Source: Lota lota (taxonomy: Eukaryota > Chordata > Actinopteri > Gadiformes > Lotidae). Taken from it: DNA of 64,000 nt. Made by a program: the position numbers and the translations under genes. The notes under the pieces were generated by a model that was given only the letters and a program-made list of their open reading frames with translations, was not told the DNA's origin and did no database searches. The DNA is taken from NCBI GenBank assembly GCA_026745465.1, contig JACYXH010000772.1, positions 6,784,885 through 6,848,884 of the forward strand. Reading direction: 5' to 3'. Of this stretch, positions 46,601 to 59,600 are shown in pieces. The first letter of the stretch is position 1. Every line of letters starts with the position of its first letter.

Positions 46601-47827
46601 TAATGAATGCCCTATCAGAAAACTGATGGGTCAGAGGAGAGTGATCCACACCAACCACACCACCAGCACCACCTCCAAGGCTGGAGACGATCATGAATAA
46701 TTAACCTGTTCAGCTCCGGTTCGACGGCATTCTCTATTACGCTATTATTATTATTCCTTTATTTATTTTATTTGTATTCATTTATTTATTTCCTTCTCTC
46801 TCCTTTTCTCCCTATGCTGTTGTGGCTACCGAATTTCCCATCAGGGGATTTATGAGTATTTACTTACCTATTTACTAACTTTCTCGAAGCCAAACTGCTA
46901 TAAGTTCCGGCACAATCGTTACACATCCCTGAATAAACAATAATAACCATATAATTCTTGTTTTTATTGACGTTTGCGCTGTTGCCAAGGAGGATGGATT
47001 GTACTGTGATGCGGTTCCTCTGACCTTATTTAAAGCCGCAGACCTTGATTAAACAACTACTACTACAGCTTCTACTGCCGCCGTTGGCGAAGCGTGTGAA
47101 CTGACATTGATCGGTGCTGCCATACACTCAGCGAGGCGAATGAAATTGAGCACACATATGCCTTCCCTCCATCGGAAATATATTTATGGGCCTCTTTATT
47201 AAGCAAATGAAAGTGCTCGGTTCTTAACTTTACCATGAATCCATGTAATTGTTCTTTGTATGCACAGTATATGTGTGGATAATCAAGTGAGTGACTGCGG
47301 TCATCACATTTTAGTCTATACTTCATAAAAGATGGCTGTATGTTTTAGAATGACTCATTGCTTAGTCACTTTCAAAGTTCACTTGAATTTCATACTCCTT
47401 ATTAATGTTATTTTTCTCCCAACTTCTTAATAAAGGGCAGCATAGTGCTTGGCTGCCTCTATAGCACACAGGTTTATTTGATGAAGGCAGGAGCTGCTTC
47501 TCGCACAAAAGGAATTTACCCACTCATAAAAACAAGCTTCACCGCCTTTTATTGCATGGCACCGGCCAGAGATGTGCAGCAGTCGCCTGGACATCCTCTA
47601 CCACCGACCCAGTTGGATAAGTCATTTATTAGGTTAACTCAATAAGTTGGGGCACTTCCTAGTAATGGAGAAGTTAGTCTGAGTTGTGGGAGGAATAAAA
47701 CTTGGAAGGATGGAATGAATGCATTTGGCAGCTAAAGGTCAGAGTTCAGCGCTGGACTATCTATCAGTGCTAGTGATGTCTGACGCATGTCACGGCTCCC
47801 GCACGCATTAGTCCTCACACACAGTTG

Positions 47828-47828
<1 letters not shown>

Positions 47829-47902
<74 letters not shown>
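47829..47902. repeat. (CA)n microsatellite, 74 bp
   Basis: Pure CA run, followed to about 48110 by broken CACACA/CAGTCA repeats. Confidence 0.97.
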
Positions 47903-47904
<2 letters not shown>

Positions 47905-48605
47905 AAGAATAAGAGACAGCTGAGCACAGAGGATCTGCCAAAACACCAGATGTGACACACACACACACATTCTCACATATATCTATCTAACACACACCCA
48001 CAGCCCCACAGATACACAGATTCTCACACACAAACACACACACAGTCAGTCAGTCACACAAACACACACACGCACACAGTCACACACATTCACACACAGT
48101 TCACACACAGTAAAAAGGAGTGTGCCAGCGGTGCAGCTCTGATCCTCCTGCATCAACTCATCCTTCGCTCTCCAAACGTCTTGGTGCTGCCGTTAATCAG
48201 CCATTACCCTATGTTCCTCTCCCTCTTACACCGTCCCTCTCCTCCTTTCTCATTCCTCTTTTTCTGTGTAAGTCCATTTTTCTCAGGTCGTTCTGTCTTC
48301 AACACCTCTTTGTCTGTTCCAGATTCAGCACCTGAGTGTCTTCAACACTTTAGTAAAGCTCTGCATTTTTTGTGTGACAGCTAAGTGCTGTCGAATTATC
48401 TTGTTGACCTTGTCGAAGGTCTCCGTGGATTTTAATAGTGGAATGAAATGTATAATTATGGCAGTATTAGTTTCAGTAAACTATTAGCTGTGCATGCACA
48501 AAACGTAATAGGTAACCTATTTACCTTTGTGTTTTAAATGAGTATATATTGAAAAAATGATCCTTTATAATTCCGATATATTTACCAACCAAGCTACTGC
48601 CCTCC

Positions 48606-48645
48606 TAGTGATCCTAGTGATCCTAGTGATCCTAGTGATCCTAGC
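48606..48645 (+). repeat. 9-bp tandem repeat, about 4 copies
   Basis: GTGATCCTA repeated four to five times in intergenic DNA. Confidence 0.9.
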
Positions 48646-49522
48646 GACTGCCTCCAGGTTATGTTTCCAGTCCAGCAAAAATATTGTTCTTCTCTTGTGC
48701 TTTCTTCCATTTTGGTTGCTTGAACTGCTCCTTCCCGGGCCTCAGGTTACTGAGGAGGCCTGTATGGTTTTGTGTGAAGTTGATCCACCAGCACTCTACA
48801 TAGAACCTTTCTTCCTGTGTCTGGCTGGGCCTTATTTGTTTTTCCCTGCCTCCCCTTCCTTGCGTCCTTTCTTTTTTTATTTCTGCTTTGTATCGACCCC
48901 CTCTTGGTCTCTCATCTTTCAAGATTATTGGCATTTCCCGCCGCGTAACCTTGGATGCTGCTGCTGAAACTGCAGGTTGTCCCACACACATGGTGATGTA
49001 TGAGTCAGCGTATCGACAGCTCCTTCAACATAAACGTTTCCTAATCCGAGGGGCGGGGTTATATACTTTTTATATTTAAAAAGGGGATTATTAGTATCAT
49101 TGCCAACTTAATTGTCTGCTTTCTAGATTTGTTAACCTGGTTTAAATGCACGACAAAAAGGGCACATTGAAAACAGGTATCCAATATCAAAGTGAGAATG
49201 GCTGTGACAAACAGGGCTGTGGGCTGGGATTAACAGCTGTTGAAAAGAACGAGAGAAGTCTGTACTTCCGTCAACCAGACATTAACATTTACACTCCATC
49301 CCAATTAACCTCTCCCTGTTCTGCCAGCTGTAGTGGGATCTGTCTTCTGAACGACTCAAATTGGAGCACATTCCATTATATGCAGAATAGACTCAAGTTA
49401 ACACCAATTAGCATAATGCTATTGATGCCTTAGGATTTGATTCATGTTGGGTATGCAAGAGCACATTTTCATACTCAATATTTCACAGCCTCTCTCTCAA
49501 TATTGGAGGTGAAACAATAAGC

Positions 49523-49627
49523 AGAGCTTGAGACTTGAAACTCGGACTCGAGTTGGACTAGATTCGCGGAAAGCAGGACTTGCGACTTGACTGCTTTGAG
49601 ACTCGAGTTGCTCTGGAGACTTGAAAA
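49523..49627. mobile_element. fragment rich in GACTTGA/GACTCGAG words
   Basis: Repeated GAGACTTGAAACTCGGACTC-like words are typical of a common teleost DNA-transposon terminus. CAAGATCAAGACTCA at about 51250 may be the partner end of a decayed element of about 1.7 kb. A minus-strand frame inside (50471-50746) reads EIDQLKEAAESFQDIT, weakly like a hAT transposase segment. Confidence 0.3.
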
Positions 49628-52600
49628 GAAAACTTCTGTAGGATTCAAAAGGCTGTAATAAATGATATTTGTATGCATTGTTAGTTTGTTGCATTGCTAT
49701 TCCAAAAAACAATTCAACTTTTAAATACATCCCTGCTTTGCGCAGTTCTGCCGGCACTGCCTAACCAGACATGGATAAGGGGAGGCCTGATGACTTGATG
49801 ACCCAAGCTAAAGTAGTCTTATTAAACATAATATGTAAGTGGTGTAAATTATTTGTAGACTATAGCCTACATTATAACAGCCTGCAAAGATTAATGCAAT
49901 CAAGCAATCAAACAATAAGCGGCAGAGTGGCAAATAATAAAAAATAGTTTTGATTACTTACCCTACTTTTAGGATGTGTAGTAAACTGGTCTAGTGATCA
50001 AACCAATTATCTTTTATAAAATGAGCCCATTCGTTTTCTTCATGTCTACATTTTGAGGAATGCCGATAACCTAGTCACGCAAATTCAATTTAAGATTACT
50101 AATCTAAAATTGGATGGCAGAAAAGCTCAAATCTGGTTGAACAGGGTTGTTTCTCTTTCTTTCACTTCATTATTGTTTCAACCAGTCATGGGATCTGTAA
50201 GCCAATAATTGGCGACCAGAAACTCGGCCAGCAGTGGTAAACTGTCAAAAGTGTCTGTAAAGGTATCAATTCAACACCATGGAAACCAGCCACTGTGGGA
50301 ATATCATCTCGATAGATTATATTTGTTTTGAGCATTTTCATGTTCAACCTATCAGAGATTGAGTGAACTCATTCCTCGAGATTTAAATAAATTGTTCTGA
50401 TATCGAAAATCCTGACAGTCCAGGCAAGGGCTCGCTTGAGTCAGATTTCTGGTTTAAGCTTAAACATATCCTAACATGCTACTTGAAACAGGGTCCTGAT
50501 CAAGAGCTGCCAGGTTTTAAGCAAAGATAAAATGTATGCAGTACCTACTGTTACATATCTCACGCATACCTTTACAACAAGACAGGTGAAGTTCTTTATA
50601 GGGTGCAGACAGGCATCTGGCATCACTGCTGTGCCTTTGGTCCTTGAAAGCACAGACAGCTGGTGTGTTGTTGAAGTGATGTCTTGGAAGCTCTCGGCAG
50701 CTTCCTTAAGTTGGTCAATTTCACCTAAGACCTCTTGTTGGTTCAAACTATCTTCGCAACTATCTTCGCACCTTCATCTAAAATATTTATTTTTTCAAAA
50801 GGTGAACTAATCAACTAATGTTTAAAAACTGAATATTTAATAAATGTTGATTTACTCTGTCAAAGCATCAACCTATGAGATATTCTCTTAGTTCTACTCT
50901 TTTTACAATTCTGTTGGATAAATTGTCTAATCATTAAATCATAATGCCATGAAGGCCCATCCTCCGGATGAAGTAACTTTTGCAGTAAATTGCAAGAAAA
51001 TAAAATAATTTTATTTAACCATGCAATAGCCTCAGAAAGGTTAAATAACAACAAGATAAGCTACAGTTTCAAAATCAAAGAACAGCCTATATGTATTGAT
51101 CAGAGCACTTCCATACTCCTAAATATCCTGTTACTCTGTAACTCGTTAACTCAAAATAACTAGTTGTTTGCCGAAAAAAGGGGGCAAACAATACAACTGA
51201 TGGGGCTAAGCCCCTTTAAGACCCCTTGTGGCGCCGGCCACAATTCAAGATCAAGACTCAAAAAGCTAATTATACCTAATGAAGTTTAAATAATAATTTT
51301 GAAAAAAGTACAAAGTCACTGGAACACAATGTAACTCACAACCTAAATCTAGACACTTTTTTAATTCCTATATCATTTTTTATATTACCTTGCTTTAGCT
51401 CTTCTTCCATTCTGAAACGTCTTATTTAGAGATTCTGTTTAGAGACACAAATTAGCAAGCAAGTTGTTCATACAACTTACTTCTTGTGTCCTCTGAGTCC
51501 ACTATTTAATTTATTTCAGGGTAATTGTCTCATCACAGTCACAGGCAAGCTTTGACTTTGCTGTTATTCCTTCAAAAGTTGAATCAGAAAGTACGAAGCT
51601 TGTCATTCACTATTTATTGACCTGGGGATAAATCAGACTGTATAAAATCACACCTAAAGTTATATTAATATATTATAGGATGAGTTGTGAGCAACAGAGA
51701 TAATCTGCATTTTGAACTGGCAACCTTTGGAACGATCTTGCTGAGAACAGGCAGCTAGCTCGCGAGTTCCAGGTGAAGCTCGTGGTGTTCCTGTGGAAGG
51801 CAGAGGGAACACCATCAGTGGGTAGGGCTCTGCTTGCTGAGAGCTAACTTTGATCTGGATCTCCGTGGACCTTTTGATGACCGCACTATACAAGATTTAG
51901 GGTGCAAAAACGTCCAGCTGGCTCTGAGAATATTGCAGTGTTTGCAACCTATGAAATGAGCCGTCCACCGCTGTTGACCATTTTAATTGGATAGACTGAG
52001 AAAAAACATTTAGTTTAAATAACATTGTAATGAAACAGTAAGCTACTTAATACTTAATAATACTATACTATAATTATAATACTTAATGCTAATCTCTCAT
52101 AGATTCACAGCTATCTTTACAACATAAGCAACACGTTTGCACCAATAAAAGTATTGAAAACATAAAAATATATATCATAGTTCCACATACTTGGAACAAT
52201 TAGATATTTAGCAAAGTTACTTTTCACTAACATTACCATGAACTCATTCTACCCGTCGTGGAATCATATGCCATCAAGATCACCAAGGCACTGTGAACTG
52301 TGTGCGCATAGCAGTGCATGGCACAATGGCACCATCCCACAACACATATTACGGGCAAAACTGTCAATTATAAGTTGAACTATGACAGCACCTGGAAAAT
52401 CCTGCATATCTTCGAAAGAGACCAAAACTTTCCACTTCCATTCCTGCGGACGTCCAAAACACAACAGAGAGAGAATGACACATGGCAGTGTGCCTTCTGA
52501 TTACCTATTTATGTGACCGGCAAGCATGTGAAGCAACAACCAATTTTGGTTTTCTCATCTCAAAATGAAAATCGTCTGCCAAGTAGCCGACACGGACAGA

Positions 52601-53199
52601 CTTGCAGTCAAAGACTTACAAACAGCACTGACAATAAGCATCAACACTTGTAGGTAGGAAATGGAACATGTTCCATTTATTGATGTGGGAAGGGGGACCT
52701 GGGGGGCCAGTTATGGCCCCTGATTCTGCAGTAGGCTACAGCCTATCTGTGCACTTCCGTCAGCTGTCCAGAAGGTTGGGTAATGAGGTGGAATATAAGT
52801 AGTCCGGGAACTGGTCCAAGGTCCTAGGACTCTAAGGGTGGTTGCAGGCTGGCAGTGGAAGCCTGCAGTATAAATCAATGTGTTTAATGCAACATGTAGC
52901 TGCTGAAACTTTAGGATACAAAACATGTAGGTTAGTTCTGCAAGGTTTTAAACATATATGTGTTCGTGATTTTCTCTATAGCACTCCCTTGGATAAGGTT
53001 TTGATAGCAGGCTAATGGAAAGACCATATAAGGTCTCTTCTGGACCTTTAGACTTGCGTCCTGTGATATAAACACAACAGTGGAGTGCATAAGGCCGGCT
53101 AGTTTATAATAAACCCTGCTCTCCGTATTTCCTGAAAGCATCGTCGCGCTTACTAAAGGAAGAAGGGATTAGGTGGGGTAGGCGTACGAATGTGACCAA

Positions 53200-53604
53200 G
53201 TAAACTCGAGACAGCACGCGCGCATTCTGTCTCCCCTGCCGCGGGGCGCAGCGTTGCCATTAAGCGGGTCCTCCTCGCTCGTCCACAGCTCTACTATCAG
53301 TTACCCAATCCTAACCAATCCCCGCGCTCGGTCGGAGCTGGAGAAGAGCACACAGAGAGAGAGGGAGGGGAGGGAGAGCGGGAGAGTCGACTAGATAGTA
53401 GAGATGAGGCAAAGCCGACAAGAATACATACACACCCATCTTAACCTCTCGTTTCCCATCCCAGAGCGACTGACACTCCCGAGGCACTAACAACCTTCTG
53501 AGTGTGAGAAGACCACACAAACGCACGCACAAACCTCACGCGCCAGGTTTCTCCTGACTACAACTATCCAGGCTGATTCCGGAGGAGGCGAGCCAGGATG
53601 CGCG
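53200..53604 (+). promoter_or_regulatory. pde2a: pde2a promoter and 5' leader region
   Basis: The sequence turns CpG-rich (GCGCGC, CCGCGGGGCGCAGCG) against an AT-rich background. It carries two CCAAT words 10 bp apart (53305-53309 and 53315-53319), then a purine tract of AGAG/GGGAG. This fits a TATA-less core promoter plus leader for the exon at 53605. The transcription start cannot be fixed from sequence. Confidence 0.55.
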
Positions 53605-53642
53605 ATGGGACAAGCGTGCGGACACGCTCTCCTCTGTCGTAG
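53598..53642 (+). CDS. upstream ORF overlapping the pde2a start
   Basis: An ATG 7 nt upstream of the pde2a start, with A at -3, opens a different frame of 14 codons (MRDGTSVRTRSPLS) ending TAG at 53640. It overlaps the main start, so ribosomes using it could not simply reinitiate there. Translation is unproven, and the transcript must begin upstream of 53598. Confidence 0.4.
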   Translation: MRDGTSVRTRSPLS

Positions 53643-53663
53643 CCAACCGCCGCCCTCTGAGAT
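53605..53663 (+). CDS. pde2a: pde2a coding exon 1 (membrane-anchored N-terminus)
   Basis: PDE2A is the cGMP-stimulated 3',5'-cyclic nucleotide phosphodiesterase that hydrolyses cAMP and cGMP. This exon encodes only the N-terminus, MGQACGHALLCRSQPPPSE plus two bases, ending GAGAT|GTAAGT. Mammalian PDE2A3 starts MGQACGHSILCRSQ. The Gly2 that is myristoylated and the Cys5 that is palmitoylated in PDE2A3 are both present, as is Cys11, so membrane targeting should be conserved. The start has G at -3 and G at +4. GAF and catalytic exons lie beyond the window. ARAP1 lying just upstream on the same strand, as in mammals, supports the call. Confidence 0.92.
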
Positions 53664-53669
53664 GTAAGT

Positions 53670-53818
<149 letters not shown>

Positions 53819-55250
53819 TGGCAGCGTCTGTGCCCGTGTGTCTGGTCTGAACCTGCATGTGTGGGATGTAGCTAGAGTCTCGCCACGGTACGTCTCCATA
53901 CGGCACGAAAACGACGTGGCTTTTGATGCACGAGGCAATCTACTGGTGTGCAGGACTGCTGCGGGTGCAGAGGCAGGTAGCTTACATTGTGAGGGGAAAT
54001 CACGTTGTCGTTATTTAAAAGCGCTAATATATTCTATGAGTAGGCCTATCGATTTGTTCGCCAAACTTTTGAGAAACAATAGCGTAGTCTTTTCTTCCTT
54101 CAAAGCAGTTTATACATGCCGCAAAATGTTGATTATTCAACAGCAGTCTAATTTGCCTTCATCGTCATGACACTCATGACACTGTTTTTGTTTGTCATGA
54201 CACCACGTTGTTTTATTTTTTACAGATGTGTAATGGCGAACACGTTATCCGTGACGTTAATGACGGCCACTCGCATGCCTAAACCCCTAATTAACGTAAT
54301 GAGCCTCACCTGTTTTTGCCCCTACTACTAGACCACTGTAATTAATGCCAATTGGTCGATACATAATAAACATCGTTATTCATAGCCTATCACATATCAC
54401 TGCTTCCGACTTATATCCATTATGCTATCACTTTAAACTTTGAAATCGAACCTTTTTGGCAATGGAAGTAACTGGCAGCTTCATAACGCCTAAACTCAGA
54501 AGATGTTGCATTTTGTCAAGAATTACAAAGTGTAGGAAAAGATCACAGAGGCTTTCCTTTAAAAGTGTAAATGTGCTCCACTTGAGAAGCAGTAATGTGA
54601 GTTGCCAGTCACCCACTCTCTCACACAGCTTCCCAGTATATGGATAACATGATCAAAAACCCATCTTGTTAGCTCAGCACTTTTAAAAGGGTATCAATTG
54701 GTCAGTGGTGGTACTGTAGACAGACAATCTGGCGGACGGAAGTCGCTCTTGCGGTTGGTTTCAAGGTGCTATTAATCGTCAGGACCTAAATCTTTATATA
54801 CTTTTCATGTACTTATATTTCTCCATCCAAGCTTGGATCTCTGATGTATAACAGATAGCTGTGTATATAGCTAGCTGTGACGTTGTCTTCTTCTGCCTTT
54901 CATGTCTGTTGATGTGTGTTGCTCCTGCTGTGGGCTGACATGTTTATATGCAATGCTCTTTTTTCCTGTTATAATGAAATCAAGGCTGTGAATGTACATT
55001 TAGATTGATCAGCGCATCTAGATAAGCACAGCACAGCACAGCACAGAAAGAGAATGAGCAGCAGCCGAGTTGTAACCCGACCCTCTCATGATTGTGCTTG
55101 TGTGTCTGTGTGTCCGTGTGTTTGTCTGTAAGGATGCTGAAGTTGCACTGTTTTATCAACACTAATGGGATTACCAATGCTAAAATATTCAGAAAGTATT
55201 GCGAGAAATATAGGCGAGTAAATGTAATTTTTTTTGTGTTTGAGAGAGTT

Positions 55251-55272
55251 GGGGGGGGGGGGGGGGGGGGGG
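55251..55272. repeat. poly(G) run, 22 bp
   Basis: Uninterrupted G run in pde2a intron 1. Run length may be unreliable in the assembly. Confidence 0.9.
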
Positions 55273-55434
55273 TGCAATTCAGGATGTGTGTGCCTGTGTG
55301 TATTTGTATATGCGTAAGGGTTAGCACACGTGTCGTAAACCCACACAAAAGGACTTCTGTGGAAAATAATTTGGCTCGATGTTATCTCCTATTCAAACAC
55401 ACAGACACAAACAAACACACACACACGCACACAT

Positions 55435-55473
<39 letters not shown>

Positions 55474-56391
55474 CACACTTCTTTCCCGAAAGCACACACA
55501 TTATTTTCATGCACAATTGAGCTAACACCCAGGTACACACATCAAGACACACATTTAAATATGTTCAAACATCCAGGCTGTCAGAGGGCACAGGGATGAA
55601 TCATTAATTTACTGTTAAATTTAGTAAGGATTTAAATCCTCGCTCAGGACTCACTAAGGGCTGTGGTTTTGAGCTCAAATGTTCACCGTCCTTATAAATC
55701 GTACCAGTCTGAGTGTCGTTTCCATGGTTTCGTGAGATCTACACAGAGATGGCACACACTCTCGTGTGATCTCTATCTACGGCTCTGTGTCAGCATGTGC
55801 ACGTGAGTGTGTGTTGTATGTTTTTACTGGGGGTCCACACTTAAATAGAAAAACCTTGAGAAGCAGTGGACGCTTCAAAGACCTTGTAAGGGAATGGATT
55901 ATTTTTAGGAATAGGAGTTGAGCTACTGTACTTTAGAGTCTAGATTTAGGGTTTTTCTAGTTGTTGATTTTGAAGGTCGTCATTTACAGTTTACGCTATA
56001 GTTTTTGTTCTCGTTATTAGGTTCTCCAGAAACAACCTAGAAAAGGTGGATGAGTTTCTGACAGTGCCAGCGAGTGCAGTGCTGAGTCTGCCTTAAGAAG
56101 AAGAAGCTGGCAGATGTCAGTTTGACAGGAGCTGACAGGTGATTCACTGCCTGTGTGGGGGGAAATCTATTGTTGCAATACAAGAGCCTAGGAAGATCCA
56201 GACATTTCAACAACAATTGTTAAGCTTTGTTTGGTGAAAAGTATATATCTTTATATATCTGTATATCTATATATCTGTATATATAAATATTAATTCATAC
56301 AACTAAAATAATGTAAAATAACTAACGCTGCCTGAACAGTTTGATAATATGAAACACTATGCATGTGTTTGTGTGAGGGTGTACAGTATAT

Positions 56392-56523
<132 letters not shown>

Positions 56524-56648
56524 ATGACTGTGGATGTCACTGGGAAGCAAGCCTGACAGCTCACATGGTGCTTAGGTTTGTCTTCAGCAGCTCATGTCAG
56601 TCTTTTATTCTATAGAAAACTGCCACAGACAGGTGTGTGTGTGTGTAG

Positions 56649-56692
56649 GGGGGGGGGGGGGGGGGGTTGTGTGTGTGTGGGGGGGGGGGGGT
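56649..56692. repeat. two G runs separated by TGTG
   Basis: G runs of about 18 and 12 bases with TTGTGTGTGTG between, a strong G-quadruplex candidate. Confidence 0.85.
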
Positions 56693-59600
56693 GTGTGTGT
56701 TGTGCACATTCCTGTAGGAGTCAACAGTGTTTGGACAGTTGTTTTTTGGACATGTGGGTCTGAGTTAATGAAGACACAGTATCACCCAGGCTGCATGGGT
56801 GATGAATGCGATTTTGTAATAAGAAGAGAGTCAAGAAGAGACAGAAAAAGAATGAGAAAAACACATATACTTTGCTTGTATGGCGTATGTGTGTTGTTGA
56901 CCTTGCATTATTTCACAATTAATACAGTACGTTACTTTATCACCTGCTTTAATATTTGCTAAATAATTCGATTCATTGGCTTGTGTTTGTTTTACAAACA
57001 TTATTTGTGCAGCAAAAACATAGACTCAATGGATGAATTGTACTGTATGCCTTGGCTATTCTTAGTCCAAAACTTGTGCGACTATGTTAGGTATGTTAGT
57101 CTGTGGTAATCTCCATATAGACCCATGTTATTTCACTTTGAGTTTCGGCTTTCTTTGTGTAGTTTTGCCGTTTCTTTAGTCTTTCTGACAGCAGGTTCAT
57201 GCCGTCAGATAATCTAAGAGAGACGGAGAGGGGAAATAGTACAGAATCCAGATAAGATTGTCAGGCATGGAAGGATCACAGTGCTGAAATTGTCCCATTC
57301 ATATTTATAGTTGGTTTTGATTCCATGCATGCGCATGAGTGAGGGCTTCCCTCTGGGCTGTAAAATGTATTCTTACTCTGACATGAACACTGCCAGCCTG
57401 TTAAACACCAATGGCTTTCCAACATCCAAAAATAGTTTTTGGGATGGATCTTTTTCTAAACTTGAAACATTTATTCAAGTTATTGAGATTCTTTTTTGCA
57501 TTCGTTCCAAAAGCCAACCATAGTTAAGTCATTTAGCGACAGTCAACTGAATGATATGTAAAATTATAATGCATTTGTTTTACTGACATAGTCTGTTGTT
57601 TTAAAGATCTTGTTACTGCTAAATGTGATAATTGACAGCACAGAGATTTAGACAATAATAGAGAAAAACTACTGAGTCTCTGTTCATGTTTAATTTTCAC
57701 TTTCACTAAGCGTGTTTTCATATTCATCATTTACTATACATTTAAAATCTATAGGATTGTTTTGAATAAAAATAAGGATTTCCAATTAGTTTGTGATCCG
57801 GGTTGGTTCATATCTGTGTAATGGGCTATCTGAGGAGAGTTAGCAGACTCTGGGTTGTGTCCCGAGCAAATGCTAAACCAAACTAATATATACATCAACA
57901 AACATCCAGCCTTGTGACAACAGGAAATGGAACTCATGGGAAATGCAGTCCTAATTCCAGGAAATGATCCCACTTTTCCAAATCCCCAACAGAGGCTTCA
58001 ATTATTGATGCCATTGTAGTAACTATGGCATTGGTGTAGTATAGGATTCTCATTGTGAGCTGCATTTGTTTTTTGGCCACTGTATAATTACTGCTGATTG
58101 TGGCTATTCATTTCTCTATCATCCATTAGCCCCTGCAGCCTTTTTCTGTCCTGTGTTTATCTTTACTCATATTTTTTACAGGTATGTCGTTGGCCAAGTG
58201 GTTTGAATTGTTGCTATGGTGACGATCGTTATGTTACTGTTATCATTGTCATTTTGTATCATCGCTGCATTCATCCATGTCCGAGCTGCTCCCTAGTCTC
58301 TGCAGTAGCCGAGTGTGTGTTTGCTCTATCCCACATCCACTGGGCTTTTTTATTTTTATTTTTTTATCATTGATTGGCCGTATTGATTGGCTCATCCTGG
58401 GATGCAGGCAACCAGGTGGGAGGGGCGCTGAATGTCACAACAGGAACATTCTGGATTTATTTTGTGGTTATGTTTGTTCTGGGGTGTTACACCTGTATCT
58501 GTACAAGGAGTCATGATGTGACATGTGCATGCAAAACAAAATCATACTGTTTTTAAGTTTTTGTTGACTTGTGACTCACAGACATACACACACACACATT
58601 TGGAAGTAAAAATCCAATAGTATTCCGAGAGGATGTGCACACTAATGCATGAATCAAAACACAATAATGATTACATGAACCGCATGGACAGTAAAAGTAT
58701 TGACTCTGTTCCTGTGTGTCTATCACATACATGGTAGCCCGGTTCTTGTTGTTGGTTATTTGTGTAAACAACATATGGATTTTTCCATTACAGTGTGTGT
58801 ATATGTCTTTTCATTCTACCTACATCTACCTGTGCAGGTCATGATGATGATAATGATGATGATGAGGGTGATGATGATGATGAGAGAGAGAGAGAGAGAG
58901 AGAGAGTCGGTGGAGAGCGGGGAGTGTTGAGTAGGGGGGAATGAATATGATGAGGATGATTACTATAGAGTCAAGTCAAAGTTGCAACTAAGGGTGTCAC
59001 AGCTGGTGATGCTGCATCTGGAGAGGCTGTTTTCATATAATTATTATTATTTCAGCCTTCTGGTTTCCACCAGTGTCTATATATGATGAACATGGCTGTT
59101 ATAACAATGTTTCGCCTAAAATATGTGTGTGTGTGCGCTCGTGCGAGTATGTGCATATTTTCTTGTGCATGTCTTTGTATGCATAAATTGGCTCTTTATT
59201 TCCTTGTTTTATTCATGTTACAGAATGGCCGGCCAGGCAAATCAGCCTGCAGGGTTTTCCTAGAGACTCATGGAAAATAAATGTAGACAGCAGAAATAAA
59301 AACAGAAAACAAAAAATCAGCTTTGAGGTTCTGGGGATCCACTGTATAGCTGTATGCATTCAGGGCACCATGGTTCACTAAAATAAATTCTGTATTATGG
59401 GAATCGAATATATTAGCTTGAAACAAATTCTACATGAAAGAAAGTAGCAAACAGAATCATCAAAGCATTGGTTGGCACATTTATGAAGGTAGCCTAATAC
59501 TTTGTATCAGATGAATGATTATCCGATCTAAAAAAGGAGCTATGATGTATTTAAACCTGTTGAATTGTTTATGTTGCATTGTGTTGATGATACAACGTCA

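Larger units (their letters stand above)
35561..53199. other. intergenic region between arap1 and pde2a
   Basis: 17.6 kb without a supported gene. From 35.6-39.9 kb it is AT-rich unique DNA. From 39.9-43.7 kb it has two pyrimidine tracts, one purine tract and TG/CA arrays. From 43.7-49.4 kb it is mostly unique with small simple repeats. From 49.5-52.7 kb it is AT-rich and looks like decayed mobile-element DNA. Reading frames here of up to 223 codons are low-complexity Ser/Pro/Leu strings from CT repeats. Noncoding 5' exons of pde2a could be present but cannot be seen. Confidence 0.6.

Noticed and set aside
48557-48967. 136-codon frame with ILVILVILVI repeats
   Set aside because: It starts in a 9-bp tandem repeat and runs into T-rich DNA; no homology or splice signals.
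52264-52464. Minus-strand frame MCFGRPQEWKWKV as a transposase piece
   Set aside because: The composition looks protein-like but I could not match it to any family, so it is not called.
59222-59280. MAGQANQPAGF after a CAG in pde2a intron 1, as a possible PDE2A exon 2
   Set aside because: It meets a stop after 12 codons and does not resemble the PDE2A N-terminal region.
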